Below are positions 53,486 through 61,325 of a stretch of 64,000 bases of DNA, piece after piece; position 1 is the first letter of the stretch; every line of letters begins with the position of its first letter. The notes under the pieces were generated by a model. That model saw only the letters and a list, made by a program, of their open reading frames with translations, made no database searches and had not been told where the DNA came from. The stretch comes from Roseburia sp. 831b (GTDB taxonomy: Bacteria > Bacillota > Clostridia > Lachnospirales > Lachnospiraceae). Location: the NCBI RefSeq assembly GCF_001940165.2, contig NZ_CP135162.1:2461001-2525000 (forward strand). The letters are read 5' to 3'. The position numbers were made by a program, and so were the translations under genes.

Positions 53486-54559
53486 TTACACATCCTTTCC
53501 TCCAGTATAAAACCCAATTTTTACGGTGGTGCCCTTTCCAACTACGGATGTAATTTCTATTGTATGACCCAATTTTTTCAAAATACGGCTGCACAGATAC
53601 AATCCAATTCCGGTCGAATGTTTATCAGAGTGCCCATTGTAGCCCGTGTAACCTTTTTCACAGACTCTTGGCAAATCCTCCTTGCGGATTCCAATTCCGG
53701 TATCCTCAATCAGTAGAAAAACGGCCTCCTTCTCTTCCTCCGTCGAGATTGTGACACTGCCGGTCTGCGTATATTTTACGGCATTGGATAACACCTGCTC
53801 TAAGACAAATTCCGTCCACTTTTCATCGGTAAGAATCTCCTGATTCAATTCCTTATAATGAAGTGCAATCTTCTTACGGATAAAAAGCTTCGCATACTTA
53901 TGCACCGCCTCTTTTACCATCTTGTCCAGCGGACATTTCTGAAATACAAAATCGTTTGTCTCGGCATCCAGCCTTAGATACTGGAGCGCCATCTCCACGT
54001 ACTGCTCAATCCGGAAAAGTTCTTCTTCGATTTCCTTTCTTTCTTCCATGCACATCTGCTGCAATTCATCCAACCTTGCCGCATCCGCTTTTTTCTTCTC
54101 ATCCTCATCGAGCATTGCCTGCCTGGATTCGTATGCCTGGAGCAAAAGGCGCATCGCCGCAATTGGGGTTTTAATCTGATGAACCCACATGGAATAATAC
54201 TCTGTCATGTCCTTGCGTTTGTTCTCTAACTCATTTGTCTTACCCGCATTTTCAATCAAAAGTTTTTCCAAAAGCTCCCGGTATGCAGTCTCGACTGTGT
54301 CTGTGTCCTCCGGGAGATTCTGAAGGCTAAATTGTTTTAGTTGTTTTAATTGTTCCAATTGTTTGCATTTATGATTATATTTTACGAAGTCAAATGCCAC
54401 AAACAATACGAAAAAGAATCCCATCAGAAAAATTCCATATAGAACTTCATCTGCTGCAATTCCGTTCAAATAGAGCAGCAATGTCATCGTGAATACACAC
54501 AATACATACATCACAATCCATAAGCATTGTCTTTTGCAATAGGAAAATAAGTGTCTCAT
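53486..54559 (-). CDS. BceS-type intramembrane-sensing histidine kinase
   Basis: The 357-residue kinase has two N-terminal membrane helices (LWIVMYVLCVFTMTLLLYL, GIFLMGFFFVLFVAFDFV) with a very short external loop, the hallmark of Bce-type kinases that are switched by an ABC transporter. The H-box is WVHQIKTPIAAMRLLL. Catalytic boxes are VLSNAVKYT (N), LLIEDTGIGI (G1) and GIGLYLCSRIL (G2). Its ATG overlaps the regulator stop by four bases. The only Bce-type transporter in the window is 7 kb downstream. Confidence 0.93.
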   Translation of the reverse strand: MRHLFSYCKRQCLWIVMYVLCVFTMTLLLYLNGIAADEVLYGIFLMGFFFVLFVAFDFVKYNHKCKQLEQLKQLKQFSLQNLPEDTDTVETAYRELLEKLLIENAGKTNELENKRKDMTEYYSMWVHQIKTPIAAMRLLLQAYESRQAMLDEDEKKKADAARLDELQQMCMEERKEIEEELFRIEQYVEMALQYLRLDAETNDFVFQKCPLDKMVKEAVHKYAKLFIRKKIALHYKELNQEILTDEKWTEFVLEQVLSNAVKYTQTGSVTISTEEEKEAVFLLIEDTGIGIRKEDLPRVCEKGYTGYNGHSDKHSTGIGLYLCSRILKKLGHTIEITSVVGKGTTVKIGFYTGGKDV

Positions 54560-55227
54560 CCGATTCGATACCCAATTCCTTTCTTCGTCACGATAAAATC
54601 AGTAAGTCCGATTCCCTCTAACTTTTTGCGCAAACGGTTGACATTGACGGACAGCGTGTTTTCATCCACATAATTGTCGCTCTCCCACAATTTTGTCATA
54701 AGCGTATCTCTCGAAACGACTTTTTCTTTATTCTCCATCAGTACCTGTAAAATCTTTAAATCATTTTTGGTCAATTCCAGTTTTTCATCCTGATAACTCA
54801 GTGTTGCCTCCGTGAGATTCAACAAGGCTCCCTGATGCTCTAAAATACTGCCCGTTCCCATAAAATCATAACTGCGGCGCAGCATCGCCTGAATCTTTGC
54901 TGTAAGAATATCAAAATCAAACGGTTTTGCAATGAAATCATCGCCTCCCATATTCATCGCCATGACAACATTCATATTGTCCGATGCCGATGACAGGAAA
55001 ATGACCGGCACCTTTGATACTTTCCGAATCTCGGTGCACCAGTGATATCCATTAAAAAAAGGAAGCTTGATATCCATCAACACAAGCTGCGGCGCACAGG
55101 AAACAAACTCTGACATGACATTGGAAAAATCTTTGACACAATGCACGTCATAGTTCCAGCTTTCCAGATGCTGTTTCACACTCTTTGCTATGATTTCATC
55201 ATCTTCCACCATAAAAATCTTATACAT
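54556..55227 (-). CDS. OmpR-family response regulator (BceR-type)
   Basis: A 223-residue regulator. The receiver domain has acidic residues in FMVEDDEII, phospho-Asp in LVLMDIKLPFFNG, and Lys in FIAKPFD. The winged-helix output domain covers the last 95 residues (LTKNDLKILQVLMENKEKVV, VDENTLSVNVNRLRKKLEGI). I took the ATG at 55227 (MYKIFMVEDD). It starts the operon regulator-kinase-CobW-CapA. Confidence 0.93.
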   Translation of the reverse strand: MYKIFMVEDDEIIAKSVKQHLESWNYDVHCVKDFSNVMSEFVSCAPQLVLMDIKLPFFNGYHWCTEIRKVSKVPVIFLSSASDNMNVVMAMNMGGDDFIAKPFDFDILTAKIQAMLRRSYDFMGTGSILEHQGALLNLTEATLSYQDEKLELTKNDLKILQVLMENKEKVVSRDTLMTKLWESDNYVDENTLSVNVNRLRKKLEGIGLTDFIVTKKGIGYRIG

Positions 55228-55253
55228 AACGCATTCCTCGGATTCACAAAATT

Positions 55254-55292
55254 GCGGCTCCAAAAACTGCTTTCCAGTTCTTTGGAGCCGCT
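55254..55292 (-). terminator. Terminator after the DAHP synthase gene
   Basis: GCGGCTCCAAA pairs with TTTGGAGCCGC, then AATTTTG on the minus strand. It lies between the DAHP synthase stop and the response regulator. Confidence 0.85.
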
Positions 55293-55304
55293 TTCCTTAC
55301 CATC

Positions 55305-56333
55305 TTACCATAAGTCTGCTAATTCATAAATAAGTTGTTCTGTTTTTTCCCAGCCAAGGCATGGGTCTGTAATGGATTTTCCATAACAATGGTCACCAAC
55401 CTTCTGGTTGCCGTCCTCAATGTAACTCTCAATCATCAAGCCTTTTACAAGATTATGTATCTCTGGAGATACCTTACAGCTATGCATGATATCTTTGCTG
55501 ATTCGAATCTGTTCTAAGTAATTTTTACCGGAATTCGAATGGTTGGTATCAATGATAACGGCCGGATTCTGCAAATCTTTTCCATCATACTGCTCCAACA
55601 GATGCTGTAAATCTTCATAATGATAGTTTGGAATGTTGCGTCCAAATTTATCTACATATCCCCTTAAAATTGCATGTGCATAAGGATTTCCTTTTGTCTT
55701 TACTTCCCATCCACGATATAGGAAAGTATGGCCGCTCTGTGCTGCAATGATAGAATTCATCATAACCGAAATATCTCCGCCTGTCGGATTCTTCATACCA
55801 GCCGGGATTCCTACTCCACTTGCAGTAAGACGGTGCTGCTGATCCTCCACAGAACGTGCACCAACCGCAACGTAAGATAACAAATCAGATAAATAACGAT
55901 GATTCTCCGGGTAGAGCATCTCGTCCGCACAGGTAAACTCCGTCTCCTCGATTGCTCTCTTATGAAGCTGACGGATTGCAATGATTCCCTTTAACATATC
56001 GGATTCCTTCTCCGGGTCTGGCTGGTGAAGCATTCCCTTATATCCTACACCGATGGTTCTTGGCTTGTTGGTATAAATACGTGGAATCATGAAAATCTTG
56101 TCACTTACCTTCTCCTGCACCTTACGAAGTCTGGAAATATAATCGATAACAGCATCCTCATGGTCCGCAGAACACGGTCCAATCACCAAAATCAACTTAT
56201 CTGATTTCCCGGAAAAAATATCGCGAATCTCCTTATCACGTTCTTCCTTAATCTGCATTACTTTATTGCTAACAGGAAACTGCTCTTTTAACTCCTGTGG
56301 GGTCGGCAATTTTCTTAAAAATTCCATATCCAT
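55305..56333 (-). CDS. aroF: 3-deoxy-7-phosphoheptulonate (DAHP) synthase, type I
   Basis: The enzyme condenses phosphoenolpyruvate and erythrose-4-phosphate, the entry to aromatic amino acid synthesis. The 342-residue length and the motifs LILVIGPCSADHEDAV, IPRIYTNKPRTIGVGYKGM, GARSVEDQQHRLTASG, KNPTGGD, VIIDTNHSNSGK and MIESYIEDGNQ fit the AroFGH class. The feedback specificity (Phe, Tyr or Trp) is not decidable. A good promoter, a 120-base leader and a possible 16-residue leader peptide precede it. Confidence 0.95.
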   Translation of the reverse strand: MDMEFLRKLPTPQELKEQFPVSNKVMQIKEERDKEIRDIFSGKSDKLILVIGPCSADHEDAVIDYISRLRKVQEKVSDKIFMIPRIYTNKPRTIGVGYKGMLHQPDPEKESDMLKGIIAIRQLHKRAIEETEFTCADEMLYPENHRYLSDLLSYVAVGARSVEDQQHRLTASGVGIPAGMKNPTGGDISVMMNSIIAAQSGHTFLYRGWEVKTKGNPYAHAILRGYVDKFGRNIPNYHYEDLQHLLEQYDGKDLQNPAVIIDTNHSNSGKNYLEQIRISKDIMHSCKVSPEIHNLVKGLMIESYIEDGNQKVGDHCYGKSITDPCLGWEKTEQLIYELADLW

Positions 56334-56350
56334 TTCTTAATCTCCTTACT

Positions 56351-56401
56351 CTAAAAGCTATCCATCACACATTCTACCATACTTTTCAACCAGGAATTCA
56401 T
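56351..56401 (-). CDS. Possible leader peptide ahead of DAHP synthase
   Basis: A 16-codon frame MNSWLKSMVECVMDSF starts with an ATG nine bases behind GAGGAAG and stops 17 bases before the aroF start. It lies inside the predicted transcript. It contains one Trp and one Phe, which would suit translation-linked control, but no tandem aromatic codons and no obvious attenuator hairpin are seen. It may be chance. Confidence 0.35.
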   Translation of the reverse strand: MNSWLKSMVECVMDSF

Positions 56402-56460
56402 AATGTTTCACTTCCTCATGTATGCTTTATCACTTTGACGCATTAATGTGTGCTAATAGC

Positions 56461-56489
56461 ATAATAAATCATTCTACGCATTTCGTCAA
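56461..56489 (-). promoter_or_regulatory. Predicted promoter of the DAHP synthase gene
   Basis: TTGACG (56484-56489) and TATTAT (56461-56466) on the minus strand are exactly 17 bases apart. No T-box or other recognised riboswitch is visible in the leader. Confidence 0.7.
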
Positions 56490-56500
56490 GCTTATCGCAC

Positions 56501-56529
56501 AAAAAAATGACCTTAATGGTCATTTTTTC
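56501..56529 (-). terminator. Terminator after the LytTR regulator gene
   Basis: AAAAAATGACC and GGTCATTTTTT form a compact hairpin with a 5-base loop, with a T-run on both strands. Confidence 0.88.
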
Positions 56530-56554
56530 GCAAATCTCTTTTTCTATGCTGAGT

Positions 56555-57346
56555 TTAACCTATTTTAGGAATGCTTTTTCCTGCATTGGCGAGCATGGAG
56601 AGGTTCTCCTCAATATTCATAATATTCTTCTGACGCTCCTGGAGTTCGTATTCATTAAAGCGCTCGATAATCGCTTTCCTGCCACTCTTACGAATCGGCA
56701 CAAGCTGCTGATTCAGTGTAATGAAATCCGTTCCGGTACATCCCACTACGTGACGCAGATTCACCAGATAGCTCTGGTGACATCGTAAGAAAATATTATC
56801 ATCTAACTGAGTCTCAAACTCATCCAATTTACCATATACCTTGATGGTTCCCTGTGTAAGCGTATAAAAATTAACAACCTTATTCTCAGATTCCACACAT
56901 ACAATATCTTTGTAGAAAATGTTGTAGGTCTTCCACTTTGATTTTACAGAGATATACTTCTGATTCTGTTCCGGATATTTTTGCAGATAATAATCTACAA
57001 TTGCCTCAATGCGGAACGGATCATACGGTTTCAAAAGGTATCCCATCGCATGCACTTCGTGTGCCTCAATTGCAAAATCGGAACTTGAGGTACAATATAC
57101 AATCTCTGCTTTTGCATCCAGACTGTGTATAATCTTGCCTGCCTCAATACCGTTCATGTTATTCATCATGATGTCCAAAAATACCAGATCAAATTTTTCT
57201 TCCTTGAACTTCTCGGTCAACTCTTCCCCACTTGCAAATTCAGAAATCGTTGCCTGGCTTCCTTTTGCCTCAATCAAATGTCTCACAATCTCTACTAAAA
57301 GAGCGCGATCAATCTTATTATCTTCACAGATTGCTATGTTAATCAT
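56555..57346 (-). CDS. LytTR-family response regulator (AgrA/LytR type), orphan
   Basis: A 263-residue regulator. The receiver domain starts INIAICEDNKIDRALL, with phospho-Asp in LVFLDIMMNNMNG and Lys in YLLKPYDPF. The LytTR DNA-binding domain covers about residues 140-240 (YISVKSKWKTYNIFYKDIVC, FLRCHQSYLVNLRHV, LVPIRKSGRKAIIERF). A charged tail of about 25 residues follows. No histidine kinase or autoinducer gene is adjacent. A TTGCGT/TAAAAT promoter with 16-base spacing precedes it, and the 33-bp repeat array lies further upstream. The start is one of two nearby ATG codons (57346 or 57352). Confidence 0.92.
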   Translation of the reverse strand: MINIAICEDNKIDRALLVEIVRHLIEAKGSQATISEFASGEELTEKFKEEKFDLVFLDIMMNNMNGIEAGKIIHSLDAKAEIVYCTSSSDFAIEAHEVHAMGYLLKPYDPFRIEAIVDYYLQKYPEQNQKYISVKSKWKTYNIFYKDIVCVESENKVVNFYTLTQGTIKVYGKLDEFETQLDDNIFLRCHQSYLVNLRHVVGCTGTDFITLNQQLVPIRKSGRKAIIERFNEYELQERQKNIMNIEENLSMLANAGKSIPKIG

Positions 57347-57413
57347 TTGCATCAACTTCCCCGTCATTTTATTTGGAATTCTGGTATATCAGATACCTTA
57401 CCCTCTTACTTAT

Positions 57414-57441
57414 ATTTTAACATAACTTCAAATGTACGCAA
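57414..57441 (-). promoter_or_regulatory. Predicted promoter of the LytTR regulator
   Basis: TTGCGT (57436-57441) and TAAAAT (57414-57419) on the minus strand, 16 bases apart. Confidence 0.6.
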
Positions 57442-57596
57442 GCATTTTGTTGCAAATTTTTGCTTTTTTCGCAATATTTTCCTTTATTTTCAGACGTTTA
57501 CTTGACATTTCTTTCCATATTATCTATTTTTATCTATTAGCAATTATATATTCTAATTCTTTTTACATTCTATTTTATTCCATTTTTCTCTTTTTT

Positions 57597-57830
57597 CACA
57601 TTGAAGTTTTACTTCTACTTTCTTCTTTTCACATTGAGATTCTGCTTCTACTTTCCTCTTTTTTCTCATTGAAATCTTGATTCTATTTTCTTTTTTGTAC
57701 ATTGAAATCTTGATTCTGTTTTCTTTTTCCACAATATTGTTTTACTTCTACTCACCCCTTTTTTCACATTGAGATTTTGCTCCTATTTCTTTTTTTCACA
57801 TTAAAGTTTTTGCTTCTATTTTCCTCTTTG
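57597..57830. repeat. Seven degenerate tandem repeats of about 33 bp
   Basis: CACATTGA-type motifs start at 57597, 57630, 57665, 57698, 57730, 57765 and 57797, spaced 32-35 bases. Each is followed by a Pur-T-rich segment and a TTCTA or TCCTA about ten bases later, then a pyrimidine-rich tract. The array fills much of the roughly 500-base gap between the LytTR regulator and the plus-strand operon. No open frame crosses it convincingly. It may be a binding array, a structured leader, or a decaying minisatellite. Confidence 0.7.
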
Positions 57831-57943
57831 CTTTCGACATTTTATGACAGTTTTCTCTTTTTCTGGCATTGCATCTTGCCCCCTCTTCTGTTATGATACG
57901 GACAGTAGGGAATTCATTTTTCAATGAAGGCAGGCATTTTCGC

Positions 57944-58351
57944 ATGAAAGTATTTACAAATATAGTTAGAAAGTATACTTCGATTCTTACAATTTTTGTT
58001 TTACTTTTTTCCGGGATTGGTTTCAATCAGCTTGAAGCCGAATCTTCTTTTTTTGATGCCACAAATACCACTTCCCCTACCATCTGTCTTACAGCATCGG
58101 AAGAGTTCACCTCTTCTGCACCTTGCACACTGGAAATGCTTGGACAGACACCACAGCTTGCAGCCTGTCATAATCCAAATCTGATGGCACGGCGCATCAC
58201 AGAGCCTACAAGTTCTGTTTTTGTTGTCCTACTGTTTTTTCTGGCAGGACTGCTTTTTCTAATTTCGTGGGAATCTGTTTTTTATCCTCACGAAGTCTAC
58301 AGTATTATCACTACAATCCGTTACATTCATAACGAAGATGGCAAAAAATGA
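57944..58351 (+). CDS. Unknown small secreted/membrane protein
   Basis: A 135-residue protein with an N-terminal signal or membrane segment (ILTIFVLLFSGIGFNQLEA), a short Thr/Ser/Cys-containing external segment, a second membrane helix (VFVVLLFFLAGLLFLISW) and a basic C-terminal tail. The ATG at 57944 is preceded by GAAGGCAGG; an upstream in-frame ATG at 57869 would spoil the signal peptide. It leads an apparent operon with the small ORF and the calcium/sodium antiporter. Family unknown. Confidence 0.7.
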   Translation: MKVFTNIVRKYTSILTIFVLLFSGIGFNQLEAESSFFDATNTTSPTICLTASEEFTSSAPCTLEMLGQTPQLAACHNPNLMARRITEPTSSVFVVLLFFLAGLLFLISWESVFYPHEVYSIITTIRYIHNEDGKK

Positions 58352-58364
58352 ATCTTACTTCTTC

Positions 58365-58390
58365 CCTATGTACCCATAGGTGTGTTTTTT
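58365..58390 (+). terminator. Weak hairpin with T-run between two genes
   Basis: CCTATG and CATAGG with a 4-base loop are followed by TGTGTTTTTT. It is short and may act as a partial terminator that lowers expression of the downstream genes. Confidence 0.4.
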
Positions 58391-58427
58391 GTACCCAAAA
58401 TTACATATTTTATAGAAAGAGGAAATT

Positions 58428-58535
58428 ATGATTCGAGATATTTTTGTTATTGTTATGTGTGTTGTCGCTCTCGCTGCCGGTGCATGGTGCTGGTGGTTGG
58501 AACACCACGGAAAAAATGATTCCGACGAAAGGTAA
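58428..58535 (+). CDS. 35-residue single-pass membrane peptide
   Basis: A short frame beginning MIRDIFVIVMCVVALAAGAW, with one hydrophobic helix, a CWWLEHH segment and a charged tail ending DSDER. AGAGGAAA lies six bases before the ATG. It ends ten bases before the antiporter start, and the antiporter ribosome site AAGG overlaps its last codons. The spacing and composition look like a genuine small protein that may work with the antiporter. It resembles no family I can name. Confidence 0.6.
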   Translation: MIRDIFVIVMCVVALAAGAWCWWLEHHGKNDSDER

Positions 58536-58544
58536 GGATTTTGT

Positions 58545-59483
58545 ATGAGTAACATTCAGACCATTCTTCTGAACATATTCTGGTTGATTTCCGGATTTTT
58601 TCTACTCATGAAAGGCGCCGACTGGTTTGTCGATGGAGCTGCAGGATTTGCTCGCAGACTTGGAATACCACAGCTTGTAATCGGACTTACCATCGTCGCC
58701 ATGGGAACAAGTGCGCCTGAGGCGGCGGTCAGTATTACCGCTGCCTTGCGGCACAATGCCGGGATTTCTATTGGAAATGTTGTTGGAAGTAATATTTTAA
58801 ACATCCTTATTATTCTTGGAATTACCTGTATCATTGCAACCTTGAAAATTCAAATTTCGACCTTGCACTATGAAATTCCTTATATGGTTGCAATTACGAT
58901 TTTACTGCTTCTATTTGGTTACACTTCCTCAATTGTGAATCGAATAGAAGGTGCAATTTTGTGGTTTTTCTTCCTATTATATCTGGTTTATCTTTACCTT
59001 CTTTCCCGGAATGGAAAAGAGGAACCTGTCTTAGAAGAAAAACACGTCCCACAGCTTTTACTTTATACCATTGCTGGTATCGTTTTTATTATTTTAGGCA
59101 GTAATGTGACTGTCAACGGTGCGACCGCCTTTGCCAAAATGTTTGGATTAAGTGACCGCTTTATCGGTCTTACAATTGTCGCATTCGGAACGTCTCTCCC
59201 CGAGCTCGTCACTTCCGTCACTGCCGCCAAAAAGGGGAACTCCGATATCGCAGTTGGTAACATCGTAGGAAGTAATATTTTTAATATTTTGTTTGTCATT
59301 GGAACAACCGCTCTGATTTGTCCGGTTCCGTTTGAATCCAACTTTATTGTGGATTCCGTCATTGCTATTTTTGCCGGCATTTTACTTTTTCTTTGCACGG
59401 TTCGCTCCAGGCAGCTGAAACGCCCCTGTGGTATCCTAATGCTTCTCTGCTACTTCGGATATCTCGTTTACTTGCTGCATTAG
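58545..59483 (+). CDS. Calcium/sodium:proton antiporter, CaCA family (YrbG-like)
   Basis: A 312-residue, ten-helix exchanger with the two inverted alpha repeats of the family: IVAMGTSAPEAAVSI with GNVVGSNILNILIILG, and IVAFGTSLPELVTSVTAA with GNIVGSNIFNILFVIG. The acidic residues that bind cation are conserved in both repeats. It probably expels calcium in exchange for sodium or protons. It is the last gene of the three-gene plus-strand unit. Confidence 0.94.
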   Translation: MSNIQTILLNIFWLISGFFLLMKGADWFVDGAAGFARRLGIPQLVIGLTIVAMGTSAPEAAVSITAALRHNAGISIGNVVGSNILNILIILGITCIIATLKIQISTLHYEIPYMVAITILLLLFGYTSSIVNRIEGAILWFFFLLYLVYLYLLSRNGKEEPVLEEKHVPQLLLYTIAGIVFIILGSNVTVNGATAFAKMFGLSDRFIGLTIVAFGTSLPELVTSVTAAKKGNSDIAVGNIVGSNIFNILFVIGTTALICPVPFESNFIVDSVIAIFAGILLFLCTVRSRQLKRPCGILMLLCYFGYLVYLLH

Positions 59484-59485
59484 AA

Positions 59486-59535
59486 AAAAATCCTCCAATG
59501 TAGATTTTATGTCCCTTCTACATTTGGAGGATTTT
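59486..59535. terminator. Bidirectional terminator after the antiporter
   Basis: A long stem (59486-59504 with 59517-59535) with one mismatch is flanked by A-runs and T-runs, suitable for the plus-strand antiporter gene and the minus-strand pseudogene. Confidence 0.9.
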
Positions 59536-59542
59536 TCACATT

Positions 59543-59964
59543 TTACATACACATATTCTGATAAAAATTCAGGTTTTTAATAATCCAATCCGATTTCCAC
59601 CAATTCTTGCTGATATGCCATTGTTCTGGATAACTGCCCCAGTCCCAGGTAATCGCCCAAGTTCCGTCTTCCTGCTGTGTCTTAGAAAGAAACTGACACT
59701 CAAAATCACAAAGTTCCTTATTGTTCTCATAAAAACGACTGTCACGACAATGAATGAACAGGGACGGTTTGCACACATATTCAGTCGCCCATACAGACGT
59801 ATCTCCACTCAGCAAATGTTTTATCTGCAGCTGTAATAATTTTTCAAACTCTGACAAATCAATTTCTAGTGCTTCACATTCTCGTAAATACTCAAATAAT
59901 TCTACAAAACAGGCGGCCTTGCATTGCGATAAATAAATTTCCTTGCCATATCAAAATTCATCAT
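59543..59964 (-). pseudogene. Remnant of a prenyltransferase/squalene-cyclase-like conserved protein
   Basis: GGAGGAGA and ATG at 59964 start a frame MMNFDMARKFIYRNARPP that stops at a TAG (59904-59902). In another frame the sequence continues as CFVELFEYLRECEALEIDLS and runs to 59543 with the tail KTQQEDGTWAITWDWGSYPE and WWKSDWIIKNL. From memory, both ends belong to one roughly 300-residue family in Clostridia whose missing middle contains repeated QNxDGGFG motifs. The gene thus appears to have lost about 150 codons plus the frame near 59913. The intact upstream signals suggest the loss is recent. Confidence 0.65.
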
Positions 59965-60037
59965 TCAATCTCCTCCATAAATCTTCTCAAGAAAATATAA
60001 CACGACCTGCTATTATTTTCGCTACATTTGTAGTTGA

Positions 60038-60571
60038 TTAATCCTTTTTGAAATGAATCTCACAATAACGACAAAGATGCCGCTCTCCCCGATACTCCTC
60101 TTCATCCGTGTATTCTGTCTGCGTCATTCCACACTTTTTCATAACATGGTAACTTGCCTTGTTCTCTGAAAAATAACCGGCAGTAACCTTTTGAAATCCC
60201 ATTTCTTGTAATTCAAGAAGAATTGCCTTCACAGCCTCCGTTGCATATCCATGTCCCTGATAATCTGGATGAATCACATATCCAATCTCAATCTCCTCTT
60301 CCTCAATTCCACATTCATTGATAAAGCCAATTATTTTCCCATCCAAATAAATTCCATATTCTAAATGCCCGGTATCTTCCACCTGACTAAATGAAACGAG
60401 TTTCTTCGCAAGATTCTCTGCCTGTTCTAGGGAATCAAACTCTGGAACCATAAATGTTTTTGTAATTTCAGAATTTGTAAGAAGATTCACTAATCCATCT
60501 ACATCCTGCAACGAATATGGTCTTATGACAAGGCGCTCTGTTTTGATTTGTTCTTTTTTCTTAATTTGCAA
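60038..60571 (-). CDS. GNAT-family N-acetyltransferase (RimJ/RimL-like)
   Basis: A 177-residue acetyltransferase. RLVIRPYSLQDVDGLVNLL opens the domain; the acetyl-CoA motif is EIEIGYVIHPDYQGHGYATE, followed by ILLELQEMGFQKVTAGYFSE and SYHVMKKCGM. The start codon is TTG, nine bases behind AGGAG. RimJ/RimL relatives acetylate ribosomal proteins or small amines; the substrate here is unknown. A CTACATTTGTAG element lies just past its stop codon. Confidence 0.9.
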   Translation of the reverse strand: MQIKKKEQIKTERLVIRPYSLQDVDGLVNLLTNSEITKTFMVPEFDSLEQAENLAKKLVSFSQVEDTGHLEYGIYLDGKIIGFINECGIEEEEIEIGYVIHPDYQGHGYATEAVKAILLELQEMGFQKVTAGYFSENKASYHVMKKCGMTQTEYTDEEEYRGERHLCRYCEIHFKKD

Positions 60572-60677
60572 ATTCTTTTTCTCCTATTATCTATTATTTT
60601 TAATCCTCACCATTCCAGCACAATGAGGTAACTTCATAAATAAGGGTGTAACACCAGAGTAACACAATTTAAAAAAA

Positions 60678-60716
60678 CGAAAAAAAGCGGAAGTGCTGAT
60701 AAAATCAGTACTTCCA
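60678..60716 (-). terminator. Terminator of the rRNA/tRNA operon
   Basis: GGAAGTACTGAT and ATCAGCACTTCC pair (one G.U) across a 3-base loop, followed on the minus strand by CGC and seven T. It lies just beyond tRNA-Lys. Confidence 0.93.
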
Positions 60717-60729
60717 CACTTTTAACGAA

Positions 60730-60802
60730 TGAGACATCGGGGATTCGAACCCCGGACAACTTGATTAAAAGTCAAGTGCTCTACCAACTGAGCTAATATC
60801 CC
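60730..60802 (-). tRNA. tRNA-Lys (anticodon TTT)
   Basis: 73-base cloverleaf. Acceptor GGGATAT pairs with ATGTCTC, D-arm AGCTCAGTTGGTAGAGC, anticodon loop CTTTTAA, T-loop TTCGAAT. CCA is not encoded. Confidence 0.97.
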
Positions 60803-60821
60803 ATAATATTTTCGATTTAAA

Positions 60822-60894
<73 letters not shown>

Positions 60895-60912
60895 AAATGC
60901 TTTCGCATTGAG

Positions 60913-60986
60913 TTGCGGGAATAGGATTTGAACCTATGACCTTCGGGTTATGAGCCCGACGAGCTTCCAGACTGCTCCATCCCGCG
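60913..60986 (-). tRNA. Initiator tRNA-fMet (anticodon CAT)
   Basis: 74 bases. The first base C faces A72 (no Watson-Crick pair), and the anticodon stem carries three consecutive G-C pairs (GGG/CCC), both marks of initiator tRNA. Anticodon loop CTCATAA. Confidence 0.95.
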
Positions 60987-61015
60987 ATATTATTTAATTA
61001 CTTCTAAAAGAAGAA

Positions 61016-61097
61016 TGGGCAGAGGTGGATTCGAACCACCGAAGCAAATTGCAGCAGATTTACAGTCTGTCCCCTTTGGCCACTCGGGAATCTGCCC
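61016..61097 (-). tRNA. tRNA-Tyr (anticodon GTA)
   Basis: 82 bases with a long variable arm. Acceptor GGGCAGA/TCTGCCC, anticodon loop CTGTAAA, T-loop TTCGAAT. Confidence 0.96.
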
Positions 61098-61124
61098 ATT
61101 TCTATACAATATGAAATTGTATAA

Positions 61125-61197
61125 AGCCGATGATCGGACTCGAACCGATAACCTGCTGATTACAAATCAGCTGCTCTGCCAATTGAGCCACATCGGC
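61125..61197 (-). tRNA. tRNA-Thr (anticodon TGT)
   Basis: 73 bases; acceptor GCCGATG/CATCGGC, anticodon loop TTTGTAA, T-loop TTCGAGT, discriminator T. Confidence 0.95.
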
Positions 61198-61230
61198 ATA
61201 TCTTCGATACTTAAACATACAGTATAAAAA

Positions 61231-61303
61231 TGGGACCTACAGGGCTCGAACCTGTGACCCTCTGCTTGTAAGGCAGATGCTCTCCCAGCTGAGCTAAGAT
61301 CCC
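61231..61303 (-). tRNA. tRNA-Val (anticodon TAC)
   Basis: 73 bases; acceptor GGGATCT/AGGTCCC with G.U pairs, anticodon loop CTTACAA, T-loop TTCGAGC. Confidence 0.96.
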
Positions 61304-61325
61304 ATAACAACTATTTAAGTATGAA

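Noticed and set aside
57595-57835. CRISPR array
   Set aside because: Units of 33 bp are contiguous and degenerate with no unique spacers, and no cas genes are present.
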